NCBI GenBank assembly: GCA_020650975.1
Contig: JAIPMN010001727.1
Location: forward strand, 17,776 to 78,249
Direction: 5' to 3'
Length of the DNA: 60,474 bases
Origin: Apostichopus californicus
Lineage: Eukaryota; Echinodermata; Holothuroidea; Aspidochirotida; Stichopodidae
The notes beneath the pieces were generated by a model that saw only the letters and a program-made list of their open reading frames with translations, searched no databases and was not told the origin of the DNA. The translations under genes were made by a program, and so were the position numbers. How positions within the stretch are numbered: position 1 is the first letter of the stretch; each line of letters begins with the position of its first letter. Below, piece after piece: positions 25,124 to 38,831 of the stretch.

Positions 25124-26690
25124 GTCTAGTTTATCTGAGGGAATACAAGCAAACTTGAGACGTTTACAAACTTTTTCAACCTCTGTATAATGCATTTCGT
25201 GATCATTATCTTAAACACCTTCCAAGATGTTTGAGCTAATGGTTATTTTATGAGCTAGCTAGATATTTCATATTTGTACCTTCCAACTCAAACACTTTAG
25301 ATGTTTATTCCTAAATATATCTAACATGTTATTTAAAGTCAAGGTATTAATACTACTAACCCATGAACAGACCTGTATGTAGCACAAAACGTAGATCATG
25401 TAAATCTAAAGTGCCATCGGAAGTTCATAAAGTTTGACCAATACCTCCCTCATAATTTTCTACTTTTTTGATATCAAATGAAAGGGAACCAATAAAGTTA
25501 TATTATTACATACTATTAGCATTAAATTACAAGAAAAGCTCTTTAGGACATTTGTCAGTTTGTTTTACCATTTACTACTGCTCACCGGGCGCTAGTTTTA
25601 GATCTTGTTTCCCCCCTGCTCTTTGTAACATTTTATCGATAGTTAGGAACAGGTCGGTAATGGCCTTTTTCTCAGCATTGATTATCCCCAATGTATTTGA
25701 ACAGCAGTTCTTTAGCACTCTCAGCTATTGATTTTACATCAAACCAATACTTGATGAACCGAACAAGACAATTTGGCGAAGTGTTCTGGAAAAACGACAA
25801 CTAGATACAGTGTCCTGGAGTAGTACTCCGGTGTTGTATACAAGAGATCTGTTTTTTTGGAAATATTCTACTAAATCAGATTACAACCTTTCTTTCTTGT
25901 CATCGTAAGTCGTCGAAGGGGAAAGAGAAAATGCTCGGCCAAGCAGGAACTCTGTGGCAATGACACAATTATAGAAGGGCTGTCATTTGATGAAGTCAAG
26001 ACTTTACTTGTTTTAAGGATAAAGTTTAAAAAGGTCATTGGTATTTGGATCACCAGCTACAAATCTTCTCAACAGTTTTCTAAAAGTACTTTGCTGCAGG
26101 TTAAAAATCTTCAAACTTTATTCCTAGACCTTGAAAAACACAGAATTTTTCTTAAACAAGCCCGTAACTTCTAAATCAATTACTTTACTGTGATATCGAT
26201 GGTCGTGGGTCGACAATGACTTATTGAAATTTTGATGTTATTTTTAACATATATATGAGAAACCTTTAAAAATGAAGAAAAGTATGTGAATTTTGAAGGC
26301 TTTTGTACTCTCTCATGAAGATGAATTATGACTGTGTGTATGTTATGCATAATACACATTTCAACTTTCAACTGGGAATTAATGAGAAAAAATCAGCTGA
26401 AATATATATATGAATAATTCATAGTTTTCACAAGTTTTGTGCAATTATTGAATTTGTGTGTACATGTGTTGAATACTGATTCCATTAATTAAGCATCGTC
26501 TTATAAATTCTGAAGCAATTTGAAGCTCACAGATAGATAATTAAACTTATTTAGGTATATACATGATGAAGCCAACGTGAAATACTGTACCGTACATATT
26601 TCTATCACAATGATTTATTTCATCCATGGATAGGAAGGAGTATGTTTCTTGTACATATCATCAGCGATATTAAAGTATCAATCTGTACTC

Positions 26691-27005
26691 CGCTTCTCTG
26701 CCTATTGGCTAGGATCTTTCACTTTCTTGGCCTTTTGGCTAAGCTTCCATGTGAACTATGGCTCTGATACTTTGACTGATACATAGTACATATTTTAGAA
26801 GGCTCCTCATCCTTGGACCAAGCTTGATGTTTATAATTCCCTTCGAAAGGGACTTGTAACTTGTTATAGGTGAATATATTAGATCATCTGACCTAAAACC
26901 GTCATGACTTATGGTTACAGCTGTCATGTAAGGGAACTTGGGTGGTTGTGTAGTTATCCTGCCCAGGATCTGGTACCTTGGGTGACATTCTTTAAAAAGT
27001 ATGAC
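26691..27005 (+). mobile_element. U2 snRNA-headed short element, copy 2, with a doubled head
   Basis: Bases 26691-26716 resemble U2 positions CGCTTCTCGGCC...AAGATC at 23 of 26. A second partial head, TTGGCCTTTTGGCTAAG, follows at about 26727-26743. The body shares with copy 1 a CCCTTCGAAAGGG stem and a tail of TGCCCAGG...CCTTGGGTG then TTTAAAAAGTA. The doubled head suggests a repeated addition of the U2 5' end. It is diverged and probably inactive. Confidence 0.65.
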
Positions 27006-28249
27006 TTCCTTGAAGCTGATTATTTCAAGATAGATCATCTGATGAAGTTTAACTATCTGTAATTACACCGGTTCCTACTAATTAATGTCCCATAACCGTT
27101 TGGAATCTTCCAGTGAAATTGATATTTAACAGTTTATATGTTGCTAAAATGAACTCTTGCATGTCTAATTTAAACAGTTTCAGTGTATGTAAGATCATAG
27201 GAATACTTTTTTATTCTTGTATACATCTGATGATGTGATTTGTAAACAATTTCATTTACACAGGTGAGTAGAAGTGCTCATAGCCTTCTCTTCATGGCTA
27301 ACATTACACAAGGAATATGTAGTTTTATCAGTGGGTATTAAAACCTTAACACATGTGTGTATATGTCTTCTGTGCATATGGCTTTTACACATTTTCAGTT
27401 AAAGTGAACACAGTTTCAAAGAAACCACATTTACAAAGAGGTGAACAGTAACCAAAGAGAGATAATTGAATATGTTAAGTTATGAAATGACTAAACAACA
27501 GATTTGAATGTTGTGTCTGTCATGAATATGCATTTTATGGTTACAATTTGTCTTGCATGCATTTGCATATATGTTGAAGATGCAAGCATGTATGTGACAC
27601 TCATACAGGTTGGTTTAAAATTGCAAATGCTCATATGGGGGCAACATTAAAATGAACATGGAGTTCCTGTAACACCCATACAAACCATTAGTTATACATG
27701 ATTTGTAAAGAATGTCCAATGGTTATCAGAATATATCAGACATATCAGTGTTAATTCTCAAAGATTTAACAGTTGTAAATCTTTAATATTCTTTCCTTTG
27801 GACAAGACATTCTGAGGAAATGTTTCTATATTACTTGTATCATATCTTATATTTGTAATTCGTATTTAGATTACTTTCTGATTATGGAAAGCGTCAATTT
27901 AAAGAAAAGTCATATTCCAAGGTGAACTTAATTATTTATGACCTGGATCAAAGGTCAGAAGAATCACCATAATTATTATGGAAAATCATGTAACCAACCA
28001 ACATGAAATTCTTGTTATTCCAGTTAAGTTGTTCTTTTATCAGGATATTTCTTTCTCATAGCCTGTAGTAACCCCAGTTTTGTATCGCTTGAAAACTCCC
28101 AATGATTTTCCCCTCCTTCGCCGCTGTTGTTTTGATGTCAATTGACGTACCTCGTCTTTTTTTAGAATATGAAGCAAACGGTCTATAAAGCTTTGCTTTT
28201 CTTCCAGTCTGACGACTATTTTCATCCCAACTTATTTTTCTCTCAACAG

Positions 28250-28348
28250 CATGGCGTCACTCCAATCATTTGGGCAGCGGGACGAGGGCACGCGGATGTT
28301 GTCAGAGCATTGCTTCGCCAGGGCGCCAAGGTTAACTCCGCAGATAAG
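28250..28348 (+). CDS. KIDINS220: KIDINS220 exon: ankyrin repeat 4
   Basis: A 99-bp phase 0-0 exon between CTCAACAG and GTAAAA. It encodes [20 protein letters not shown] and then LLRQGAKVN. The [12 protein letters not shown] segment is shared with vertebrate KIDINS220 repeat 4 and is one of the strongest identifiers of the gene. Confidence 0.97.
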
Positions 28349-31300
28349 GTAAAACAACACCATCAGCTTAAAATAGAAATGCATGTAAAAATAATTCTAA
28401 TATGAACCCCTTGAAAAGGCATATGAGTAAATGCTTGGGGTAATGACAAAGGAATTATTAATCCGGTATCAAATAGCAAAAATGCTATGTTTAAAGGATG
28501 CAGATTGCTGCTATATAAGTGCAAAGACGTAGGAACCTGGTTGTACTTTGGAGAAGCTAGGTCCAAACCCTTTAAAAGTGCTTCACAAAAGTTGACTACA
28601 TTAATGTTCCTTGTATGAGAGGAGAGATCACAGCAACATATGTAAGTTTAGATGGTCCCAAAATCTTTTATATCCCATAATTTCATTTCTTCCATTATTT
28701 TGCTAACAAAGTATATTTAATTTTTTTTTAAATTTTAAATTTTAAATGAACCAAAATATGACCAAAAAGAAATCAGCTGTGTCTATACAGTTACTTGCGT
28801 ACAAGTTCAAGATGATTAGATTCTATGTACGGGAATATTCGAGCAAGTTAATCAAGTCTCAACACACCACATATATCTGTACATATTCTACAGTGTGGCT
28901 GAACATCAAGATATATATCTAACTGGCATGTTACGAAATGCATATTAATTTAATAATAGATATTATAGATACTGCCATAACCTGCCTTAAAAAAGTGGCG
29001 TTTCATAGTGTTTTTACAGTATTATTAAAATTAAAGTGAAGTAGCAACAGTAATCACTTGACCTTGCTGATTCCAAAATCAATTGAGTCCTTGTTCAATC
29101 TTGGTCAATTGAAATTGTGGAATGCAAGTGTTATATCACAGCTGACTACCAATGATATGAAAATGATACTTTTAAAATAGCTAGAGAAATGTATCTTGTT
29201 ATTGTTATTTTTATTTTTTTTAAAGCATTTTGACCAGTTGAGTAGCATGTATAATTGTAGCATTGTTTCTGCACAATAATATTAAGTCCAGGCTATAAAA
29301 CTAGTTTTCATCATAACATTAATTATTGAAAGAGAACCAGATGCTTTTGAAATTGTGAAAAGATAATTATACTTTACGTATGTAAGCTGCAAGAGACTTA
29401 AGACTGAAATCCTGCTTGAATGAAGAACAGCAGTTTTAATGGAGGTCTATTGTACAGTGAAACATAAGCCGCTTACAGTACATTCAATGGCCAGAATTTA
29501 TACATCTACCATCACGAATGCTATCAAAACCGTTTGTGGAATTCCTGCTGAGGGGAGAATTAAGACAACCAAATTACATAAGTGGTTCACCAGATATGTC
29601 ACGAAGGAGAAATAATACACAGTGCCTGCCATTAATGTGATTATGTGTTATGAACGGATCCGTGTCCTGGGGTGAAGAGATTTCAATCCAGGATGCCATC
29701 TTTATCGGAGAATGCTTGTCGTCACTTTCATCTCTGTGCATTAATTACCACACAAGTAGAGAGTGTGTATAACATATATGTTTTAATAGTGATATTACTG
29801 TACAAGAAACTGCAGAGATGAGATAGGAAATATATGTAAAGATTTTAAGCATTATGAGAATGTTGATGTTGGTTTACTTCAGGTATTCATATTTACTTCC
29901 CTCCAATCTCTAGGACTTTTACCTACAACTCCAGAGGATTACTCGAAAAAGGGAATAACCCTCGATTGAATTAGAAAAAAATAATAGGCCCTCATAGAGT
30001 ATTTCATCATATGAACATGACAAGTAACTGGGGCCAAATTTATCTTCGTGAGGGGCCTGGGATCAGACGATTGTTGGGGCCCTTTTCAAATAACTCATTC
30101 CGGGTAATGCACATATTTGTTATGTAGTTATGTAGGTAATGTTAGAACATGTGTATAATGACAGTGCTGTAATATAAGCTTCTAGGTATCACTGCAGTGT
30201 TAGCATTACAATTTGTGTTATGCTCATAGTGCTCAGAAGCATTTGGTTTTACTTAATAGCCTAAGTGAATACCACATTTACAAGCGCATCTAAGGTATTA
30301 AGACCGGGGGGGGGGGGGGAGAGGGGTGAGACTGCTGTAGTAGCTGTTGTTTATGATATATATATATCATATCCACCAACTATTGACAACAATTTGAAAT
30401 GTCAAAATATATGGACCCCCTAAGTATGGGAGGCGTCATCCCTATCTCTATCTATAGTAATGTCGATTTGGTTAAAAACCCTTCAGTACATGATCTCTCC
30501 TTGCGTATTTAGTGACCAATTCTGATGTGTATACACCCCCTTAATAGCCATCGTTATATTACATTCAATGCAACATTCTGACTCACTCAAAACTACAAGT
30601 TCTCACATTAGCATGCACTGTATAAAGTCTCTATTGGACGATACGTATGCTGTTTCATGATAGTCTTGAGGTAAAGTATATCTTTGGTTTTCTGATATGT
30701 TGCATTACAACTGCATGAATAAACTGCATGGTTACACTTATGGATAGTAACCACATCACAAGTATCTGCAGAAACGATATTGACAGCAGTGATACCCTAT
30801 TAGCTCTTGTTGTGCGTATCGTGTCCCAAAGGTAGGTGAGCGATACGCACAGTGTAAAATTGTATGTGTAGACTGCTGATTAGGTTTCACTCTAGCGTCT
30901 ACATTCACAATTTTAGGACCTGAAAGGGGTAAAACGGTGTGAACTACTCGTCGTAGGGAATTAAACTTATTATTAGTAACATGTACCTCAATTACCACTA
31001 TACACAGCTGTACTACAGATGCTTCCATAGTAAGTTTTACAGAGTCATATTATCTGGTATTTATAAGTATATCCTCAAATTTGTTGGTCCTCTCTAAAAT
31101 TCTGTTTGTTCTTAACAAATTGATTTGTTAATTTCATTTCATTTCCCGTACACACTTAAATTGGATACATCATCATGCTACAGTGTAGTCGTACACATTT
31201 CTAGTAGAATTACCATCTGACAATTCCTCCCATTTGTACTCCCTTCCCCTCTGCTCTCTCCTTCTGCTTACCTCTCTTCCTCCCCTCCCCCCCCCTCATC

Positions 31301-32189
31301 CCACCCCTCCATATCCCATTCTCCTGATTAAGTTATTATTCCATACTCTAATAAGTTAATATTATATACTGTTGTAAGAAACATTTAATTCAATATCCAA
31401 GAGATTAACCTTCTCCATATTACAGTCAAGTGGTAAGGAATAATGAAAGGTTTTTATATATACTGTAGTGAATGCCAATTAGCTTAAAATGTAACCTGTA
31501 TTGTGTTTCAAACAAGAATACTAATTACAATTTGGCAAAAAAAAGGACCTTAATTCTTCCTGATTAATGTATGTTACTCCATTTGCTGATGATGTTAACA
31601 AGTTAGTTTTCAAGACCTGTTAAGCTATCCATCAAGCTTTCTGAGTCATCACTAATGGAAATTAAGGTTCTAAAAATTTATCGCCAGAGTTAAAGCTCCT
31701 CGTTAAAGGAGTGGCACTTAGCATTTGACATTTATCTTAATTGCTGTACTGATCTCAATGAATAGCATTTTCAAAATGTCAGATTTCATAATCATGAATT
31801 TACTTTTGCATTATTACCATAAAGTCAAAATGTTTTAATTTTTCATACTTTCAAACATAATTTCAATACTGTATGGATTAGTTTTTGCAGGGCTCTTTGC
31901 TTATAGCAGCAAAGACTAAATTGATGCAATAATGCTGGGATTTGGCATTTCCATCTACCAATATTTTAAATGTCTAAATTTATGTTAATTTATGAACTCT
32001 CTTTAAATTCAAACTTCCTCTATTTCCCCCTCCCCTTCCCCCTCCCCCTTCCCCCAACCCCACCATGTATGCCACCTTGTCAGTCTGTCATGTTCTTGTA
32101 TTTCCCTCACTTTAATATAAAGTTACCCTTAATGTTCCGAGCGAATTGAATCAGAAATAAATCAGAGCACAAAACAAACGTTCTAAACA

Positions 32190-32345
32190 ATTCTGGGTGG
32201 TAGAATGAGAAGGTAGGTCGATGACTGGAGGGGTCTGTTAATAGAGGTTAAAAGGTTACCAGTTCACTCTTGACATGGTAAAATAAGAGTGCTGATGTTG
32301 TGAGGAGACATGTAAGCCTGTCACTTGTAAAGATCCAAACCCGGG
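32190..32345 (-). repeat. Dispersed repeat family C, inverted diverged copy
   Basis: Read on the minus strand it gives CTTACATGTCTCCTCACAAC, a TTTTACCATGTCAAGAGTG core, GGTAACCTTTTAAC and CCTTCTCATTCTACCA, in the same order as the copies at 7386 and 17177. On that strand a CCGGGTTTGGATC motif just upstream resembles a pol III B box, a hint of tRNA-derived ancestry. Confidence 0.7.
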
Positions 32346-35300
32346 TAAATTATGGAATATTTCCCTCAAAGTAATATCAAGTTACTCTTAATGTTTGGTA
32401 TTGCAGACTCTGTATATTGAGTGTGAAGGAAACACCAGTCATTATCTGTTTTGTATGTTATATAAAATATTACTCATCAAACTATAAAACTATCACAGTT
32501 GTAAAATAGTATGTCGCAAGATTTATAAACTGTCATAAAAGATGACAGTGGCATTGTTTGAGAAAGTCAAAAATGCAGAATTCTTTCCTGATATTTTCCT
32601 TATTGTCTCTATATGCAGAATGTTTAATCTGTGTTTTCTTTGAATATTATCCGTAAGATCTATGTCAGATTTTTTTCTTCTCTCTTTTCTTTCAAATGGG
32701 TAAATTATATCTACCTTAATCTCCCTGCTGGAGGGGAAATATGAATTTTGACTCATTTTAACTTCTTGTTAAAAATTTAAAAAAAAAAGAGTAATCATTG
32801 CCAGAATATGGCAAGTATATATGTAATGTCTACGGCTTCATTAAAATAATATAAACGAGGGCTCTGAAATAAGAGATTGCAAATACGAAGTGAGGAAAAA
32901 ATCGTCTAAACTTAGCAGTGGCTTGTCAGAGTTTATAATGATGGAATCATTGGAACCATTATTTCTGCTCTCTCTTTTTTTTTCCAATTTTTTTTTTTTT
33001 TAGGTCAAATTTATGAGTGTGTGTAATAATGCCAAGTAAAGGTTCAAAGTGTGTGTTGAAAGAAAGACGCCAAATGAGTTCAGATTTCTCATTTAAGATT
33101 TTCTAAAAATAAGTGAAATATACACGGCGAGGATTTCCTGTCAAGGATAACTTGTGGTAAAAGAAAAGATAATAACGTGCAGAATCTTGGTGCATGTTAA
33201 GGTGAGACAGGCAGACTCGAAAGAGACGAGATTTAACAGACGACTCAAAATGTAGGTGGCATCTAGTGATAGCAGTAAATCTTAAAGGGACAGTCTGCTG
33301 GTTGATCTTTAATGCTTATTTAAAGTGTGAAAGACCCTTCTATATGTTTCCAAAGTAACTGTTATCCCTACCAAAGTTTTAGAACAAATTTATAAAACTT
33401 AATGAACAACATAGAACTGGCTGGGGAATTAAAAAAAAATAATAATAATAAAAAATTTTAGCACAAAGATTTATTAGCTGTAAAAGATTTGCACCAGTGA
33501 TCTCAGGAGTACTGTAAACCACGGTAGATTTTCGATATTAATTTCAACTCTTTTATTTACCCAAATATAACATCACAAGTTGGGAATTCATAAGTTTGGA
33601 ACTAATTATTATTCAGAGAATATAATAGACTCTTCCTGAAATAATTTAAAGGGGTCTAGTTTTGCATCCTAACATCGACGGTGACAAGAGAATCAACTTT
33701 TCGCAAACTATGTGTATTCACTTTTGACTGAATGAAACTAATATATAACTTATATGCATCTGTATATATTTTTGGCAGTGATGTTAAGTGTCTACTTAGT
33801 ATAACAGGGCTCTTGACATAAGCCTCAAAATGGGCACAGCAAAAATGTCATTGGTAGGTTCCAATAGTGAAGGGCATCGTGGGTGAGTGGGAAGGGCATG
33901 ACGGCAAAAGGGATTCTGATGAAGGGCACTGACCTCATTTCTCATCTACCCAGCACTGCGTCATTTGAGGATCAGTAAAAGTGTCTAATCACACCATTTC
34001 ATAATGGATACAGTACAAATACAAGTATCAGACTACAAATACAAGTATCAGACTACAAATTGTTATTTTTTTTCAGAACGAAAGTTTTATTTACAGTTTT
34101 ATGTACAATTTTACTTAGTTTTATTTTACAGTTTATAAATAGTTTTATTTACAAGTCATGTGTACAGACAGTGTACAGTCAGTACACGACTATTACTTAG
34201 AAGAACAAGATGCCCACGGCTTGGATCTCCTTGCTGATTCCCAAAATATATCTAATCCTCTGAATTAGGTCTGAAACTAGAGGATGCATATAGCATAATA
34301 ACCAAAACTGTTCTACCAAATATTCATGAAAAATATTTACAAATTAGGAAATTTTCTATAGGTGCCTATAAACATGATATTACTACAAGTCTTTGGCTCT
34401 TTGCTACTACCGGTACGATTTGTTGGATTGTGTGTGTGTGAAATGAAGACTTTGAATGTGAACTCCAGGCCATCGTTTATATCAAGCAAGATTTATTTCT
34501 TCCATCCTATCAATCACTAAACCATATTTTCTCCATATCTGTCGTACATGTTAAGACAGCAGATGATTTATCAGCAAAGTGCCTTACAATTCATCAAAAC
34601 CAACGCAAGTAGAAATCATAGATACATTAAATCTCTATTGTTTTTTGGGTTTCATTAGCACAATTTCAATCCATCATCATGTGAATATTAGAAAATATGT
34701 GAGTTTAAAATATCAATACTACAGATTCTGTAATAAAATAAAAATTAATTAATTCTCGCCATAAGGTTTATACCACCCCACACTGTATGACATTTATAAG
34801 GTATAGACTCTTTTATGGAAACAATTTTTAGTTTATACTAAATTAATATACTTTTACATTGTTTATGGGAGGAGGGGAGGGGGAGGGAGGGTGGTGTAAC
34901 GGGGTTGTGGGATTCTTTTGAAAGGTATGTGCAGCTTTTTTTCAGTGAATCTGACACTTTACCTACCTACCTAGCTAGCTCTCTATCTGTCTGTCAACAT
35001 TATGCAACATATGTTTCTTCTCATACATCGTTTCTTGAACATTGATGAAACATGGATCCTTGAGCAGTTAACATGAATTGCATTGTTCAGCATCTGTAGG
35101 TCAAATGTCACATTGGGGGTTATTTTATGTCATTTACCTAAAATACACAATATGATTAGTATCTTCACCCAATGATCCACAATTCCACATCCTCGTTCAT
35201 CAATATCCAGAGGAAATATTCATGTCTGTGAAGGTTACATATTCTTTCACATATCCCTTAATACATTTAGACCTACCCAATGCCTATGTTTCTCCTACAC

Positions 35301-36424
35301 CATGTATCCAGGACAATTTAAAGAATTTTTTCTGGTTGTCCCCAGAACAACTAGGTCTTACATTTTGGTTGACCGGTCAGCAAATTTTGTTGCCCGTAAA
35401 AATAACAATGACCAATATGTACACTGTAGGAAAGATGGGTAGGTTTGGTACATAGAACACGTATTAGCAATTTATCATTTGATTTATTTGGGGGTCTTTA
35501 GTTTCAGAGCAATCTGTATTTGATATAAACAACCAGTTGTCTGCCAGAATACCTCCACAGCTGAGTCTGGTTGTCAGAACTGAAATTTGGGAATCTTAGA
35601 CAACCGGACTACCACTAGGAATTTGCCATGATAACTTTGAAATTAGTCCAGGAATTCAGTTTTTCCTATAGATATTGATTAGGTCAAAACTGAATGAGAC
35701 TTCCATGGACAAACTAGACATTAATGTTATAGATGAGATGTCCATGTATCGCGTCAAACCAGGTTCAAGTAAAAACAAAACTCAGTTTTATAAGTTACCA
35801 TCTACCTGTTTTCATTCCAGCCGTAGAGAATTAAGGATGTGGAAAAAAATTACGATTTCTGTTAGTATATATAGCTCATGATTACAAACTGCTCCCCATG
35901 TAGGCTACACATCTCTTTATTAACCGATGGCAATGAAGCAAGGCAACGTTTATTAACCGTTTCCTCCAGCGAAATAAAAATGTTTCAGTTTGTAATTAAG
36001 TCTTGCTGACATGAGGTTGAAAGAAGAACAGGGATATAATTTCATCTTTTTTAGCCCCCAATTTTGATTAGACTTTATTCATCAAACTTGTCACATAGAC
36101 TGCCTGTGCAATTTTTGGCCCGAGTCTTTACTCATATATTCAACCCTTGGTGACAGCATCGTTTTCATGCCTTCAAATATTACTTTTATTACATTTATTA
36201 TTTTCTGGGTTAATTACAGCCGTTAGTGATGAAGGGGTCATATTTCATTTCACATTACTTGAGGGACTGATGAAGTCATCATGTTAAAATGTATTGAGCA
36301 TGTCGTCGGGAAAAAAACCCCATTCATAGTTCTGCATTCTATACTTTTCTGTTCACCCAGCTGTTCTGCTTTGGCAATCTGACGATCTTTAGCTTTATTT
36401 TCAAGTTTGTACAAACATAACATG

Positions 36425-36675
36425 GTAAATGTGTCATTGGTTTTAATTTGACACCATCCATGCCTTTAAAGTGGTAATGTTTCATTGACTTGGTTTTAAT
36501 TTGACACCATCCATGGCCTTAAAGTGGTAATGTTTCATTGGTTTTAGGTTTACACCATCCATGCCCTTAAAGTAGTAATGTGTCATTCACTCGGTTTAAA
36601 TTTGACACCATCCATGCCCTAAAAGTGGTAATGTGTCATTTTGGTTTTAATTTGACACCATCCATGCCCTTAAAG
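36425..36675. repeat. Minisatellite, ~50-57-bp unit, five copies
   Basis: Units of the form TTTGACACCATCCATGCC then TTAAAGTGGTAATGTTTCATT and GGTTTTAA recur five times with small length changes. Some units have an extra GACTTGG or CACTCGG segment. Confidence 0.85.
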
Positions 36676-37805
36676 AAGAAAGAACAAATGAGTGAACAAG
36701 TTCATTGTTGTTTACTTCAAGTTCAGAGGATGAAGGAGAACACCATATAGTGGTGGCATCTTGTACACAAAATGGCAGTCGGTGATGAAATGCTTTATAC
36801 CCACATAAAACGCCTCCCAAAAACACTATTACTGTATAAGTGCTTTCAAGGACTCAACTAATTTCTATTCCTACATTATTTACGACTTATTGCAAAGACT
36901 ATGCATTATGGTCATTACATACACCGCGGTCATTGAAGAGAAGGTGGGAGGGGAGGGGGGGGAGGGGACATGACAAATCTGCTGATGATCATTTTCCTTG
37001 TGAATTTTAAATAATCCAATGAAAGGTGAATGAACCCTCTTCTCTCACCCATCCTTCCCACCGCCCCCTCCCCCCCCCCCCATGCAACTCATCGTCTCTC
37101 ATCTCTGTCCTCTAAATTTCATAACACTTGTTGTAGCATAGGTAAATATATCATCAATGCACTATTTCAGTGTTCCATTTGCTAAACAATTTCAGTAATT
37201 GGTATAACCTAACCTCCCCTTGCCCCATCCCCCTCCAAATCCATCACCACTCATAATAACAAATCGTCTCATATAAGTTCTATGGCACTATAATGATTTG
37301 TCTAGTACAGTGTATATATGATAAGTGTATTTGAGTATTATCTTGGATTTTCCAAATTGAAGCATTTTCAACTTCAAGACATTTTAAACGTTCAAGACCT
37401 AAAATGATGCTATACTTTGTGCAACGGGACAAAGACACATCACACACATATTTATAAATCCAGCCGTGATTCAAATTCTTCTTCAGCGATGGGATGGTGA
37501 TGGCAGACAATTCCTGCATCACTGAATAAAATATCCACATTTGTTTATTGATTCATTCTCTAATTGTAGGGCATATGTCCTCTGAAACTTGTAATTACTT
37601 TGGTTCAAGTACCAATGGTTCTTCCATTTAGATGGTGGGGATGTTTTTGCATGTTTAAAACGGTGGCTGTTTGACATTTTCAACTTTATAAAGAGCCCTT
37701 TACCTTGTTTTGTACATAATTTTCCTTTGAATAGGCTTTTGTCAGTCCCTTGAAGTATTTGATCAGAATTTAATGTTCAGATTATGAAAAGTATTAATTT
37801 ACTCA

Positions 37806-37849
37806 TATATATATGTATACAAATTTTATTTGTATATATATACATATTA
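37806..37849. repeat. Imperfect AT-rich palindrome
   Basis: ATATATATGTATACAAA is followed after ATTTTA-like spacing by TTTGTATATATATACAT, complementary at 15 of 17 positions. Such tracts are common in AT-rich introns. Function not supported. Confidence 0.6.
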
Positions 37850-38199
37850 TTATTCAAGCCTTTGTTGCAGTCTAAGTTGGGTTTGAAGGAGGGGGGGATG
37901 TCATCCCTGGAATAATTTAAGTGACAACGTTTATAATTCTTATTTCCTTATCTCTTTTGTTTCACAGATACTTTTTAATGGAAATATTCTATTTAGTTCT
38001 TTGCTGCATTATTCCATTGTTTGTTTGTTTGTGATTTACTTGAAATTTTAAAGTGAGCAACGACTTAAAAATCTCAAACCTGGTAAAGTGCTATGGTAGA
38101 ATGCCATCATATTGACAACAATGGTCATATCAGATAAAATTTGAATCAACATCAAAATGAGATAAAACATATCATCTTTTTTTCACTTGTATTCTACAG

Positions 38200-38298
38200 T
38201 ACGGTACCACTGCTCTGGTATGGGCAGCCAGGAAGGGTCATGTTGACTGTGTGAGAGCTTTACTAGAGAGTGGTGCTAATGTTGATGCAGCTGGAATG
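38200..38298 (+). CDS. KIDINS220: KIDINS220 exon: ankyrin repeat 5
   Basis: A 99-bp phase 0-0 exon between TTCTACAG and GTAAGG. It encodes [20 protein letters not shown] and LLESGANVD, matching vertebrate repeat 5 ([14 protein letters not shown]). Confidence 0.97.
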
Positions 38299-38732
38299 GT
38301 AAGGGCTTCTCATCTGGTCAAATTAAAAAAATAGATCTGTTCATTTATAATCATAACAGTGGTGGGACCACCGGGTTGTGTGTTTGATTCACCCCCCAGC
38401 ACTGTTGTAAGATCAAGGTCCCTGAACACTTAAATGTAATGAACATAATGTTGCCACTGTACACATATATACACCATTTTCACCAGTCCATGACTCCAGT
38501 GGTTATATTTGTTAAAACCTTCCTTACTACCTACATACAGCATTTTAGTTTAGTATGTGGTTTTTTTTTAATCCAAGAAACACATATCTTCCAGAACTTG
38601 GTCACATGACCAACTGAGACAGAACTAAGTCAGAAATGGAGCCGCATGATTTTTCTCTCCTGGAATTATTTGCTGTCTAATTTGCATATCGTAAATACTT
38701 CACTTTTTCCTCCTCCCCTTCGCATCATTCAG
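38299..38732 (+). other. KIDINS220: Intron of 434 bp
   Basis: Short intron. A tRNA-like fragment with a GTTTGATTC B-box-like motif lies near 38380-38390 but no cloverleaf was found. Nothing else is recognisable. Confidence 0.85.
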
Positions 38733-38831
38733 AATTCCTGGACGGCACTGATAGTTGCCTCCCGCGGCGGTTTTACCGAAGTCGTTTCCATTCTACTGGA
38801 GGAACAGCCGAACATAAATGCTGTGGACAAA
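38733..38831 (+). CDS. KIDINS220: KIDINS220 exon: ankyrin repeat 6
   Basis: A 99-bp phase 0-0 exon between CATTCAG and GTAAGT. It encodes NSWTALIVASRGGFTEVVSI and LLEEQPNINAVDK, matching vertebrate repeat 6 (NSMTALIVAVKGGYT), including the GG in place of the usual GH. Confidence 0.96.

Larger units (their letters stand above)
10451..28249 (+). other. KIDINS220: Intron of 17.8 kb, the largest in the window
   Basis: Between ankyrin repeats 3 and 4. It holds AGGTCA-rich repeats (10692-10998), a 68-bp duplication (11135-11281), a hAT-type MITE (13556-13942), an assembly gap with duplicated flanks (14766-15317), TATG/TA microsatellites (15485-15660), a family C copy (17177-17339), a 67-bp duplication (24988-25123) and the second U2-headed element (26691-27005). 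Short open frames such as 21723-22058 have no recognisable homology. Nothing else was identified; intronic enhancers are plausible but cannot be seen from sequence alone. Confidence 0.8.
28349..38199 (+). other. KIDINS220: Intron of 9.9 kb
   Basis: Between ankyrin repeats 4 and 5. It contains a poly-G tract near 30305, a pyrimidine-rich stretch near 31255-31320, an inverted family C copy (32190-32345), an imperfect triple repeat near 34015-34060, a ~55-bp minisatellite (36425-36675), purine-rich tracts near 34868 and 36945, and an imperfect AT palindrome (37806-37849). The minus-strand frame 30756-31028 (90 codons) has no recognisable domain. Nothing else was identified. Confidence 0.8.

Noticed and set aside
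30756-31028. 90-codon minus-strand frame as a retroelement fragment
   Set aside because: No recognisable motif; length is within chance for this much sequence.
38345-38400. tRNA gene or tRNA-derived SINE
   Set aside because: Only a B-box-like GTTTGATTC; no acceptor stem or cloverleaf and no second copy seen.
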